Assembly (NCBI GenBank): GCA_040182905.1 | Contig: JARQWU010000047.1 | Span: forward strand, 1 to 49,006 | Direction: 5' to 3' | DNA from: Barthelona sp. PAP020 | Taxonomy: Eukaryota; Metamonada: BaSk clade | Length of the DNA stretch: 49,006 nucleotides | In this document: piece after piece, positions 26,779 through 34,728 of the stretch | How positions within the stretch are numbered: the first letter of the stretch is position 1 | How the letters are laid out: each line of letters begins with the position of its first letter | Program-made: the position numbers and the translations under genes | The notes under the pieces: model-generated | Database searches by the model: none | What the model was told of the DNA's origin: nothing | What the model saw: only the letters and a program-made list of their open reading frames with translations

Positions 26779-29700
26779 ATGATGACGTTGGATTTGGTTT
26801 CAAATTATGTTGACACGAAGTCATTTACCAATTTTTCGATACTTTTAATATTTTTTTCATTACTCTTATATTCGAGATTAAATGAAGTAAAATGGCTTAA
26901 TAATATGAAATATAGGTTGTTAAAAATATTTTTAATAAGTTTTTTAATAATTCTTTATTTGTTAACTTTATTTTTTTTGATTGTTCATGTTTTTTCTTTT
27001 GGTTTTGATAATATTGAGGGACAAATATTTTATAGATATATAATTTTATTTGGATTTGTAAGTTTAATAATCATATCCTTTATGTCTTCACATTATCTAA
27101 ACTTAAAAACTATTATTCAACGTAAGATGATTGTTCTTTGGGTTGTTTGTGTTATAATTTTTGCAATGAGTATGTATATGATAACTTTTGCATCAAAAAT
27201 GGTAGGATTTCAAACACATTTGGCTTTTTTAATTCCTGGAACATTTGTTTATTTGATAATGATGACAGTTCAACCAATTTATCCAAATATTACAATTGAA
27301 TCCATTCATCATTTTTTTATGAAGCGTAATAATGTACAAACACAAAATAGTAGGCTTTTCCTATATTTTTTCAGTTTTATATTAGATTTGGTTGGTATTT
27401 TTGGAGAGATTTGGTTTGTTTTGACTAGCCCTACGATATCAGATGATGATTGTAGGAAACTCTTTGATTTTGTCTATCTGTTTTTTTATTTTTTGCTAGT
27501 AGTTGAAATAATACCTTTACGAAGTTTAATGAGAGTACCTATTTTTGTTATTTTGCCACTTCTTATTAGTATTGAAATATTAATTATTTTTCTGAATTTA
27601 AATTGTATATATTCTGCTGAAATAAGTCAAATAACTTTCATAATAATTGTTTTATTTCTTTTATATAAAGAAAAGAAGATGACAAAGGAAAATGATTTGA
27701 AAATAGTTAATTATATGTTAGAGCCTCTTGCAAAGTTTGAAGAAACTTATAAAATTCCGATATCTTTTTCTAAAATATCTAAGAAAATTAATTCTGTTGA
27801 ATTTTTTATAATATTATCTAATTTCAACATATTTTTTGTCAAATTTTTTGAAATATTGATCAATCCTGAATTGAAACCATATTTTGGAAATTTTTTAAAA
27901 ATTTATTTGATTATGTTTATTTGTTTGATTAGTATTTATTATATTTTTGCTAGAGTATTTGTTTTTCAAAGAAAATATTTATTATTTGTTGAAAAATATT
28001 ATAAATATTATATTAATGAAGAATTTTTGAAAGTTTATAAAGATTTGAGATTTTTTAAAGGTAAAGATGATATAGAAGGAATAAAAAAAAACTATTCTTT
28101 AAAATTATTCAGTGTTCTGATAATTTCAATATTTTTAACTATTTTTTCAATTGGTTTGGCAATTTTTTATGTTTTTACTGATCTTTCTGAATCATTCAAA
28201 TATTTAATCTTAAGTTTTTCTTTAATATTTATATTTTATATCTATTTTTCTTATTTGATTAATTTCAACAATAAAAATATCCAAAAAATTGAAAAAAATA
28301 TCCAAAATATCCAAAATATCCAAAATATCCAAAATATCCAAAATATCCAAAATATCCAAAATATCAAAAATATCAAAAATATTCAAAATATTCAAAATAT
28401 CCAAAAAATTGAAAAAATTATAAAAATTGAAAAGAAAAAAATTTATTTTTCTATCAATTTTTTCAAATTTTTTGGATATTTTTTTCAATTTTTTGGATAT
28501 TTCATTATAATATTTAAACAAAATGATTTAAAACAAATTAATAATTTATTATACATTTTTTGTATCTTTTCTCCAGCATTATATTGTTTTTCTAATGATA
28601 TAATTGCTGAAAAAACTTTTGATTTCATTAAACCAAAATTTAAAACTTTGTTTCATTATATAGTTTCAGCAATTTTCATTCATTTCTTTTCCAAACCTTT
28701 AGATATTTCAAATAATATCATACCAACAGTTGAAGAAAAAATTTCAGAAATCACAAACCTAGATATTTCATCAGTAGTAATCATTTGTTTAATATTTATA
28801 TTATCTGTCAAACAATCACTACTATTTCTCAAAAGTTTTAAATTTACAAAAAGTTTCTCCAAATTTAATCTCTATTTGTATATCCTATTATTTTTTATTG
28901 GTTTATTATCCTATTATCCTTTATTTATAATTATTTTACCTAATAATAAGTTATATGTTGGTTTGATCTTTGTGATTTTGTATATCATGTATCCTAATAT
29001 CATAACTTTTAGTCATTTAAAAATGGAACACAAAAAAAAAGGAAAATATTTTTTGATAGGATTAATTTCTTTTATTTATTTCTTGACTATTTTTATATTG
29101 TTGTTAATTAAATCTGTTGTTGATATTCATGATATTTTGGTTGATTTATTAATGTTTTTAGTATTTTATGGAATATTTCTAGCACTAAATGTATTGTATA
29201 ATAAAGATTTTTTATTTGGTGGTTCAAATGTATTTGTTTCAAAAGATTATAAAACTATCTTATTTAAAGATAGTGCTGATACTGATATTATTATTAAAAA
29301 CAAAGCCCCAGTTTATTTAATTGTGATATTTTTGTCAAGTTTATTTTTGTATGCATTTACTGGATATTTCACATATCCTAACGATAATCGTTTAGTTTTT
29401 TTTATTGTTTTGTTGATTTTTATGGGTATTTTTTTGTTTTTTTTTAAAGTTAATGATATTCAATTGTATAAATACAGGAATCTATTTAATGAAAAAATGT
29501 ATGCATTAGCTTGTGAAAATGTTATTAAAAGAGGAATGAATAGATTCTTAATGAGTTATTCTTTATATTCAGATATTTATCATACTTATATTTCTGAGAA
29601 TTTTCAAAGTGTTTCAATTGAACAATTAGATTGTATGATCAATCAAAAAAAGATTATTGAATTATTGAATGAAAGTTCCATTGACAATGTCTCTTTTTTG

Positions 29701-32700
29701 AAAACACTTGGAATTGATGAAAACAATGATGAGGACAATTGTGATGTGAAATATTGTGAAAAAGAGCTTAATAACAATATTATAGATCCTGCAATGATTA
29801 AAACAGATATGAAACAAGTTATGAAACAAGAGAAAATAGATGTTGTTGATTTTATTGGAAATAAATGTGTTGTTGAGGATATTGATACTCATTTTCGCAA
29901 TTCTAAACATGTCTTATATTGTGAGAATAGGGAAATTATTAATCACAAGAAAATCACACTTGATTCCGATAATCATGATGATTTTTCATTGAATCATCAT
30001 CATATCAAAAATAACATTGAACAATTAGATCGAGCAAAAAGAGGAAAAAAGTCTAAAAAGACAAAGAGGTCAAAAAAGTTGAAGAAATCAAGAGAGAAAC
30101 ATGTCATCAACACAAGACTTCAAAACAAAAAGAAAGTTTTTATTGATGAAAAGTTGAAAAGATGTCAAAAGACTTTGGAGTTGTTGAAAATGATTCAACA
30201 AGATACTTTTGGTTATATATACTTTGAATTGATGAAGATGTGTGAAGTTGAATTGAATCGCACAATGCATTTGATTGAAGAATGGAAAACTTTACATTGT
30301 CCATTTTTTGACACAATGGTTATTGAAGAACTACCTTCATATGCTGAAAAATGTCGAAATTCATTTATCCAATATTATAAAAGTCAAGAACAAGAAAATA
30401 ATTTGAATAAAATTTCAAATGATGAAGGCTTTTTGAATATCCCTTCTTCTAATCTTTGTTTTGACATTGCTCTTAATGTGAAAGAATTAAATGTTTCAAA
30501 TAATTTACAAATAAATATAGATAAAGAAGAAATTTCAGTAGATAGTGAACACAACAGGTATAGTTATGAAGAACTTGAAAGTGAGTATCAATACATGGAA
30601 ATGGAGATTGAAATAAAGCCATATACTCATGAAATAACAAAAGAAGATCATTTGAATGATTTTGATTATGAAGAAGATCTCTTGACTGAAATGTGTTTGA
30701 ATATGACAAAAGAAACATTTAAATATGATCATATGACAGGTTTTGATGATGATGACCATTTTTTGACTGTATTTTCGACAGAATTTTGTCCTTCATATTC
30801 TAATTGTTCTTGTTATGAAAACATCAAAGGTTCCATTGGAGATGGAACTATCATTGAGGAAGCTACCTTAGAAGATATGAAGGAATTTAAAAAAGCCAAA
30901 AAGAGGTTAAGAGGGTTAAAGAAAAAATTATCAAAATTTAAAGAAAATTGGGAAATTATTGTTGAACAATATCTCAAATTGAGTGATGAAAAATTTGGCG
31001 AATTATTTGCAGATTACATTGATATCGAGGCAGATTTGAATGAAATAGATGAAGAGTATGTGATGCTTGATGATGAAACGTATTCAATTATTGGAAAAGT
31101 TTCAATATTTTCTAAGAAAGTTGTTGAATTAAAAAAAAAGATTAAAAGTATGGTAGAAAGAATGACATACCATCTGAATCTAAACAATCGTAATATTCAT
31201 GTTGCTAATAATGAGAACAATGAAAATTTGACAAAAATAAAGAAAAAGTATTTGAATGTTTGCAAAGAATTTCATAGTTCTATTGATAAATGGCAAGATC
31301 ATGAGCTTGATAATTTGTTTGAAAGAAAGGTTGAATTTTTTTATTTATGTGAAGATGTTAACAGATTATCTTTTGATATTGAAGAGAATTTTCAGATAGT
31401 TTCAATAGTAAAATGCTTTAAACTTGCTGATTCTTTTATTCAATTTTTAAGAACATGTAAAAAATATGGACTCTTGATTGAATTATCAAAATGTGTTAGA
31501 TTCATTGATATTGACAGTGGTGTAGCATTAATCAGATATTTTTCTAGTTCTGATGCTTTTGAACAAGATTTTGAACAATATATTTTGATTGATACACAAT
31601 TTCCTATTGATTTTGTGCTTGATGAAATTCTTCCTATTGCTCCTTATGTTGTGGATAATGATGAAGACAATGAAGATGAAGAAGATTGTAATGTTGGTAT
31701 TGAATATGAAGATGATAAGAATAAAAAAGTTATTCCTGTAATTATATTATTGATTGAAAAAATGCTATTTAAATTGTTGAATAATGTTTGTAGCAAAAAG
31801 AATCATTCTGCTATTTCACAGTTAAACATTTTTGATTATTTTTCATTATTATTTCAGCAAAAATCTTTTATTTATTTATCAAAACAAATGAAAATTAATT
31901 ATTATGCTGCAAATTTGATGTTTCAAACCATTGATTCTTCTTTATTAGAAAAGAATCATGTTCTATTGACTCAAACAAAAAGTTTTAAGAACACAAATGC
32001 CAATACTTATTTACAATTACCGTATAATGAAATATTTGAAATTATTGGATCTTTTGAAGACTTTTCAAGAAATTTTAAACGTCAATTAATTCATTTAGTA
32101 CCAATTAATGATAATATTGAATTTATGCAGACACAATTTGATGGATTATACAATTATGAATCAAACAATTGGACTGAAAAATTAAAAGCTTTAGCAAATA
32201 GATCATCTAATGATAACAAAGGGATTTGGGTAACTTTAGAAGAATTCATTGAAAATTTTATTGGATTATATGATGGTTTGTTGATGACGAAATTTTATAA
32301 AAGTTCCCTTAAATTCAGAAAATATTTGATTTCTTGCTGTAAAAAGGATTTTTTTTCCAATAAATCCCCCCAATTTCTGTTAAATTTTTCAAATATTGAT
32401 AAACATAAACATTTGATTAAAATTCATTTTGAAATACTTTTAACTGATTTTTCAATTCCTATTGGTATTATCTTTATTAGACATAAAGAAATTCCAGTTA
32501 ATAATGGACTTTTTGATATTTTTGGAACTCCTTTCTCCATCACATCAAAAAAAACATGTTTTTTTCAAAATTTTGATGTCAAAAACAATATTCATTATTC
32601 TTTAATCCCCTTTGTTGAAGGTGCATCAGTTTCTTCTGTTGACATCAAGGTCAATCTTCAAATTTCTCTTTTTTGTCAAGATGGTATCGTTTCAATTAAT

Positions 32701-32754
32701 TTAGCAAAAGAAAATAGTCATTTGGAATCTTTTTCTTTTGGTGAATACGTTTAA
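26779..32754 (+). CDS. Unrecognised multi-pass membrane protein with large cytosolic C-terminal half (1991 aa)
   Basis: I do not recognise the family. Residues 1 to about 900 contain some 18-20 hydrophobic segments rich in F, I and L, typical of a polytopic membrane protein, with short charged loops. There is no cleavable signal peptide; the first span is near residues 20-35. A low-complexity loop at 500-542 is built of Asn-Ile-Gln repeats. From about 900 onward the protein is hydrophilic. It has a strongly basic Lys/Arg patch near 1085-1107, a long helical charged region (about 1370-1500), an acidic D/E stretch near 1625-1650, and a final mixed domain reaching a plain C-terminus. No channel, kinase or cyclase motif could be found. 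It is flanked by the two inverted WD40 paralogues, with B starting 156 bp downstream. The first of two adjacent ATG codons is taken as the start. Confidence 0.85.
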   Translation: MMTLDLVSNYVDTKSFTNFSILLIFFSLLLYSRLNEVKWLNNMKYRLLKIFLISFLIILYLLTLFFLIVHVFSFGFDNIEGQIFYRYIILFGFVSLIIISFMSSHYLNLKTIIQRKMIVLWVVCVIIFAMSMYMITFASKMVGFQTHLAFLIPGTFVYLIMMTVQPIYPNITIESIHHFFMKRNNVQTQNSRLFLYFFSFILDLVGIFGEIWFVLTSPTISDDDCRKLFDFVYLFFYFLLVVEIIPLRSLMRVPIFVILPLLISIEILIIFLNLNCIYSAEISQITFIIIVLFLLYKEKKMTKENDLKIVNYMLEPLAKFEETYKIPISFSKISKKINSVEFFIILSNFNIFFVKFFEILINPELKPYFGNFLKIYLIMFICLISIYYIFARVFVFQRKYLLFVEKYYKYYINEEFLKVYKDLRFFKGKDDIEGIKKNYSLKLFSVLIISIFLTIFSIGLAIFYVFTDLSESFKYLILSFSLIFIFYIYFSYLINFNNKNIQKIEKNIQNIQNIQNIQNIQNIQNIQNIKNIKNIQNIQNIQKIEKIIKIEKKKIYFSINFFKFFGYFFQFFGYFIIIFKQNDLKQINNLLYIFCIFSPALYCFSNDIIAEKTFDFIKPKFKTLFHYIVSAIFIHFFSKPLDISNNIIPTVEEKISEITNLDISSVVIICLIFILSVKQSLLFLKSFKFTKSFSKFNLYLYILLFFIGLLSYYPLFIIILPNNKLYVGLIFVILYIMYPNIITFSHLKMEHKKKGKYFLIGLISFIYFLTIFILLLIKSVVDIHDILVDLLMFLVFYGIFLALNVLYNKDFLFGGSNVFVSKDYKTILFKDSADTDIIIKNKAPVYLIVIFLSSLFLYAFTGYFTYPNDNRLVFFIVLLIFMGIFLFFFKVNDIQLYKYRNLFNEKMYALACENVIKRGMNRFLMSYSLYSDIYHTYISENFQSVSIEQLDCMINQKKIIELLNESSIDNVSFLKTLGIDENNDEDNCDVKYCEKELNNNIIDPAMIKTDMKQVMKQEKIDVVDFIGNKCVVEDIDTHFRNSKHVLYCENREIINHKKITLDSDNHDDFSLNHHHIKNNIEQLDRAKRGKKSKKTKRSKKLKKSREKHVINTRLQNKKKVFIDEKLKRCQKTLELLKMIQQDTFGYIYFELMKMCEVELNRTMHLIEEWKTLHCPFFDTMVIEELPSYAEKCRNSFIQYYKSQEQENNLNKISNDEGFLNIPSSNLCFDIALNVKELNVSNNLQINIDKEEISVDSEHNRYSYEELESEYQYMEMEIEIKPYTHEITKEDHLNDFDYEEDLLTEMCLNMTKETFKYDHMTGFDDDDHFLTVFSTEFCPSYSNCSCYENIKGSIGDGTIIEEATLEDMKEFKKAKKRLRGLKKKLSKFKENWEIIVEQYLKLSDEKFGELFADYIDIEADLNEIDEEYVMLDDETYSIIGKVSIFSKKVVELKKKIKSMVERMTYHLNLNNRNIHVANNENNENLTKIKKKYLNVCKEFHSSIDKWQDHELDNLFERKVEFFYLCEDVNRLSFDIEENFQIVSIVKCFKLADSFIQFLRTCKKYGLLIELSKCVRFIDIDSGVALIRYFSSSDAFEQDFEQYILIDTQFPIDFVLDEILPIAPYVVDNDEDNEDEEDCNVGIEYEDDKNKKVIPVIILLIEKMLFKLLNNVCSKKNHSAISQLNIFDYFSLLFQQKSFIYLSKQMKINYYAANLMFQTIDSSLLEKNHVLLTQTKSFKNTNANTYLQLPYNEIFEIIGSFEDFSRNFKRQLIHLVPINDNIEFMQTQFDGLYNYESNNWTEKLKALANRSSNDNKGIWVTLEEFIENFIGLYDGLLMTKFYKSSLKFRKYLISCCKKDFFSNKSPQFLLNFSNIDKHKHLIKIHFEILLTDFSIPIGIIFIRHKEIPVNNGLFDIFGTPFSITSKKTCFFQNFDVKNNIHYSLIPFVEGASVSSVDIKVNLQISLFCQDGIVSINLAKENSHLESFSFGEYV
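28275..28502 (+). repeat. Perfect 33-bp inverted repeat flanking a tandem array
   Basis: Bases 28275-28307 are the exact reverse complement of 28470-28502, with 162 bases between. Both arms are inside the coding frame. The left arm encodes part of NIQKIEKNIQ, and the right arm encodes FFGYFFQFFGYF in a hydrophobic segment. A second partial match to the right arm occurs at 28396-28416, so several hairpins could form in DNA or mRNA. Confidence 0.92.
28297..28404 (+). repeat. 9-bp coding tandem repeat (Asn-Ile-Gln x12)
   Basis: Twelve in-frame nine-base units, mostly AATATCCAA, encode seven NIQ, two NIK and three NIQ triplets (residues 507-542 of the membrane protein). A single outlying unit lies at 28276-28284. 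The near-identity of the units points to recent slippage or unequal exchange. Confidence 0.95.
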
Positions 32755-32910
32755 TCTCTTTGCATTTTTTGAAAATATTTTTAATTCTCTTTTAAGTTCA
32801 TATGTTTGTTTATTTTATGCTTAAGTTTTCCTGTTATTATGTTAAAGACTCAGATTTGTAAACATTCTTTTTGAGAGAGCAGTTTTTTTTTTCTTTTATA
32901 TATTATATTA
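32755..32910 (+). promoter_or_regulatory. Short spacer and promoter of WD40 paralogue B
   Basis: The spacer is 156 T-rich bases between two plus-strand genes. A T-run is followed by TTTTATATATTATATTA directly before the ATG, the best TATA-like candidate here, although such sequence is common in this DNA. Confidence 0.4.
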
Positions 32911-34107
32911 ATGTCAACTAATACAAATATAGAATTGATAGAACGAAATATTCAAAATATTTTAGCACCAAAAATTGATGAAAAAAGTATGAAGGAGATT
33001 GAGGATGTTGTTTTTGATTATGCAAATGCATGTGAATATTCAAAAGATGGTGAATATGTTGGAATTTCAAGTTATGATGATGTGTTTATAATTGATACAA
33101 AAACTGAAGAAGTGAAGTTCACATTGAGTAATCAACAAGTATTTGTTTATTTCACATTTTCCAAAGATGGAAAAATGTTAGCAACTGGTTCTATTGATAA
33201 TACTATCATGATATATAGTCTTCCAGATTTCTCCATTTTGAAAAAATGGAGAAATGATTGCCATGTTTCCGAGATATGTTTTTCAGCTTGTTTAAATTAT
33301 ATATTTTCGGTTGATCACAATGGAAAACTTAAGAAATGGGATATAAATACTGATACTGTTGTTTTAGAAGAAAGAGTACATTCTGGGGCAGTTTGGAATG
33401 TAAATCTTTCGGCAGATGGTAAAGTTATAATGACTGGTGGTTATGATAAGACTCTTAAGTTGATTGACCCAGAAAATTTTTCAATAGTTGCTGTATTTGA
33501 CCAAGGGGAGAAAGTTAGTGCTGTTGTTTGTCATCCAACAAAGAGAATTATTGCTGCTGGTGATATATCATTCAAAGTCAAACTATGGAACATGGATGAC
33601 GGATCACTTATTCATGAATTCGTTCTAGGAGGTCAAGTTTGGTCTCTTCATTTTCTTACTTCAAATATTCTATTTATTATGTCTGGTGATGGTTATATTT
33701 CTTCATACAATGTGAATAGCTTTGAGGAGATTCAAAAGGTACATTGTGGTTGTGACGAGACTTGGTTTTCGTTTGCCATATCACCTGATATGAGGCAGTT
33801 GACATGTGGAAAATGTGACGAAGATATTATTAAGGTTTACTCAATTGCCCCTCAATATAACCCCTCAAATCAAACTGAACTCATAGAGTTATCAAAGGAT
33901 GGTGGACATGTGGTGTCGAATCTTTTTGCTGTGAATATGGAAACTCAAACCATCAGACAATTAGTAGCTGCTGGTATTTGCATGAATGAAGAGGAGTTCA
34001 AGATGATTGAGGATACATGTTGGAATTTGGTTGACATCAATGAAATCAATGGTGGCAACATGAATGAGTTTGTTGAACAAACGAATGAAAGTGATTCTGA
34101 CACTTAA
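32911..34107 (+). CDS. WD40-repeat protein, paralogue B (398 aa)
   Basis: Its layout matches paralogue A at 25162-26373. There is a helical N-terminal motif (ELIERNIQNILAPKIDE, EIEDVVFDY) and about seven WD40 blades, including FSKDGKMLATGSIDNTIMIY near 85-104, KLKKWDINTD and FKVKLWNMDDGSLIHEF. Then comes the tail IRQLVAAGICMNEEEFKMIE with CWNLVDI. The final residues differ from A, ending in a short acidic ESDSDT instead of an Asp run. The propeller regions are only moderately similar (roughly 40 percent in the N-terminal half by eye). The tail is almost identical, also at silent sites, which suggests gene conversion. It is probably a soluble scaffold; partners are unknown. Confidence 0.9.
   Translation: MSTNTNIELIERNIQNILAPKIDEKSMKEIEDVVFDYANACEYSKDGEYVGISSYDDVFIIDTKTEEVKFTLSNQQVFVYFTFSKDGKMLATGSIDNTIMIYSLPDFSILKKWRNDCHVSEICFSACLNYIFSVDHNGKLKKWDINTDTVVLEERVHSGAVWNVNLSADGKVIMTGGYDKTLKLIDPENFSIVAVFDQGEKVSAVVCHPTKRIIAAGDISFKVKLWNMDDGSLIHEFVLGGQVWSLHFLTSNILFIMSGDGYISSYNVNSFEEIQKVHCGCDETWFSFAISPDMRQLTCGKCDEDIIKVYSIAPQYNPSNQTELIELSKDGGHVVSNLFAVNMETQTIRQLVAAGICMNEEEFKMIEDTCWNLVDINEINGGNMNEFVEQTNESDSDT
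33835..34062 (+). repeat. Near-identical inverted copy of 25219-25446
   Basis: This is the plus-strand partner of the converted block in WD40 paralogue A: nine differences in 228 bases and 72 identical bases in a row from 33835. Outside the block similarity is patchy. The stretch coding FEEIQKVHCGC is also close to A, differing at two of 35 bases. Confidence 0.92.
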
Positions 34108-34728
34108 CAGAGCAAAATCATTTTGTGTGCTGAATTGTTTCATTTCAAAAACACCATTGTTCTTTTTTTGCATAAATCTTGTTTTTGTCTTTTTTCAGAG
34201 CATCACTGAAGTGCAGATGAATATGGAACAATGGGAAGTGTTTTTATTGAGATTTTCTCGTTTGTTATCCCTTGTGTGTGTTTTTTATGTATTTTTTTTT
34301 TCTTTAATTCTTTACATTTTAAAGTTGAATGACCATTGCAGTTTCCAGTTTACAATGATCATTTGCTGTGATGATTTTTGTTTACGTTCACAGTCTGAGA
34401 ATATTAATGATCGTATTGAAAGGTTTGAAAGGTTTAATGTTTTATTTTTTGAAGAGTGAATCAATTCAGTAGTGGAAGAAGTTTACAAATTCATTTGCTT
34501 TTTGATACATTTGATGTAAACAAGATTTCTTTTTTTTTTCTAATTTTTCCCTCAGCTCAAAGTGATTCGCTCCAGTTTTCTGGACGGTGTTAATACTGTT
34601 GGATGTGGTGAAATAACCCTTTTTTTAAATTTTTCTTTTATTTTCAAGAAACAAGATAAAAAAATACACAAAAATTACCAGAAAAATTTACACAATTGAA
34701 AGAAATATCACATCAAATAAAAACATGC
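34108..34728. other. Convergent 3' intergenic region without a clear gene
   Basis: These 621 bases lie between the ends of WD40 paralogue B (plus) and the 765-aa gene (minus). An open frame runs through 34064-34459, but it overlaps the end of B in another frame and owes its hydrophobic look to T-runs. A slightly more GC-rich stretch at about 34560-34610 contains a CCAG-TTTT-CTGG hairpin. No gene or RNA is claimed. Confidence 0.4.

Noticed and set aside
28222-28521. Minus-strand frame with ILD repeats
   Set aside because: It is the antisense of the Asn-Ile-Gln tandem array in the 1991-aa gene.
34190-34200. TTTTTTCAG resembling a 3' splice site after WD40 paralogue B
   Set aside because: No matching 5' splice site or continuing exon homologous to paralogue A was found, and T-runs followed by CAG are expected by chance here.
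34064-34459. Plus-strand frame of 131 codons with a hydrophobic segment
   Set aside because: It overlaps the end of WD40 paralogue B in another frame, and its hydrophobicity comes from T-runs. An internal ATG at 34217 would leave about 80 residues with no supporting feature.
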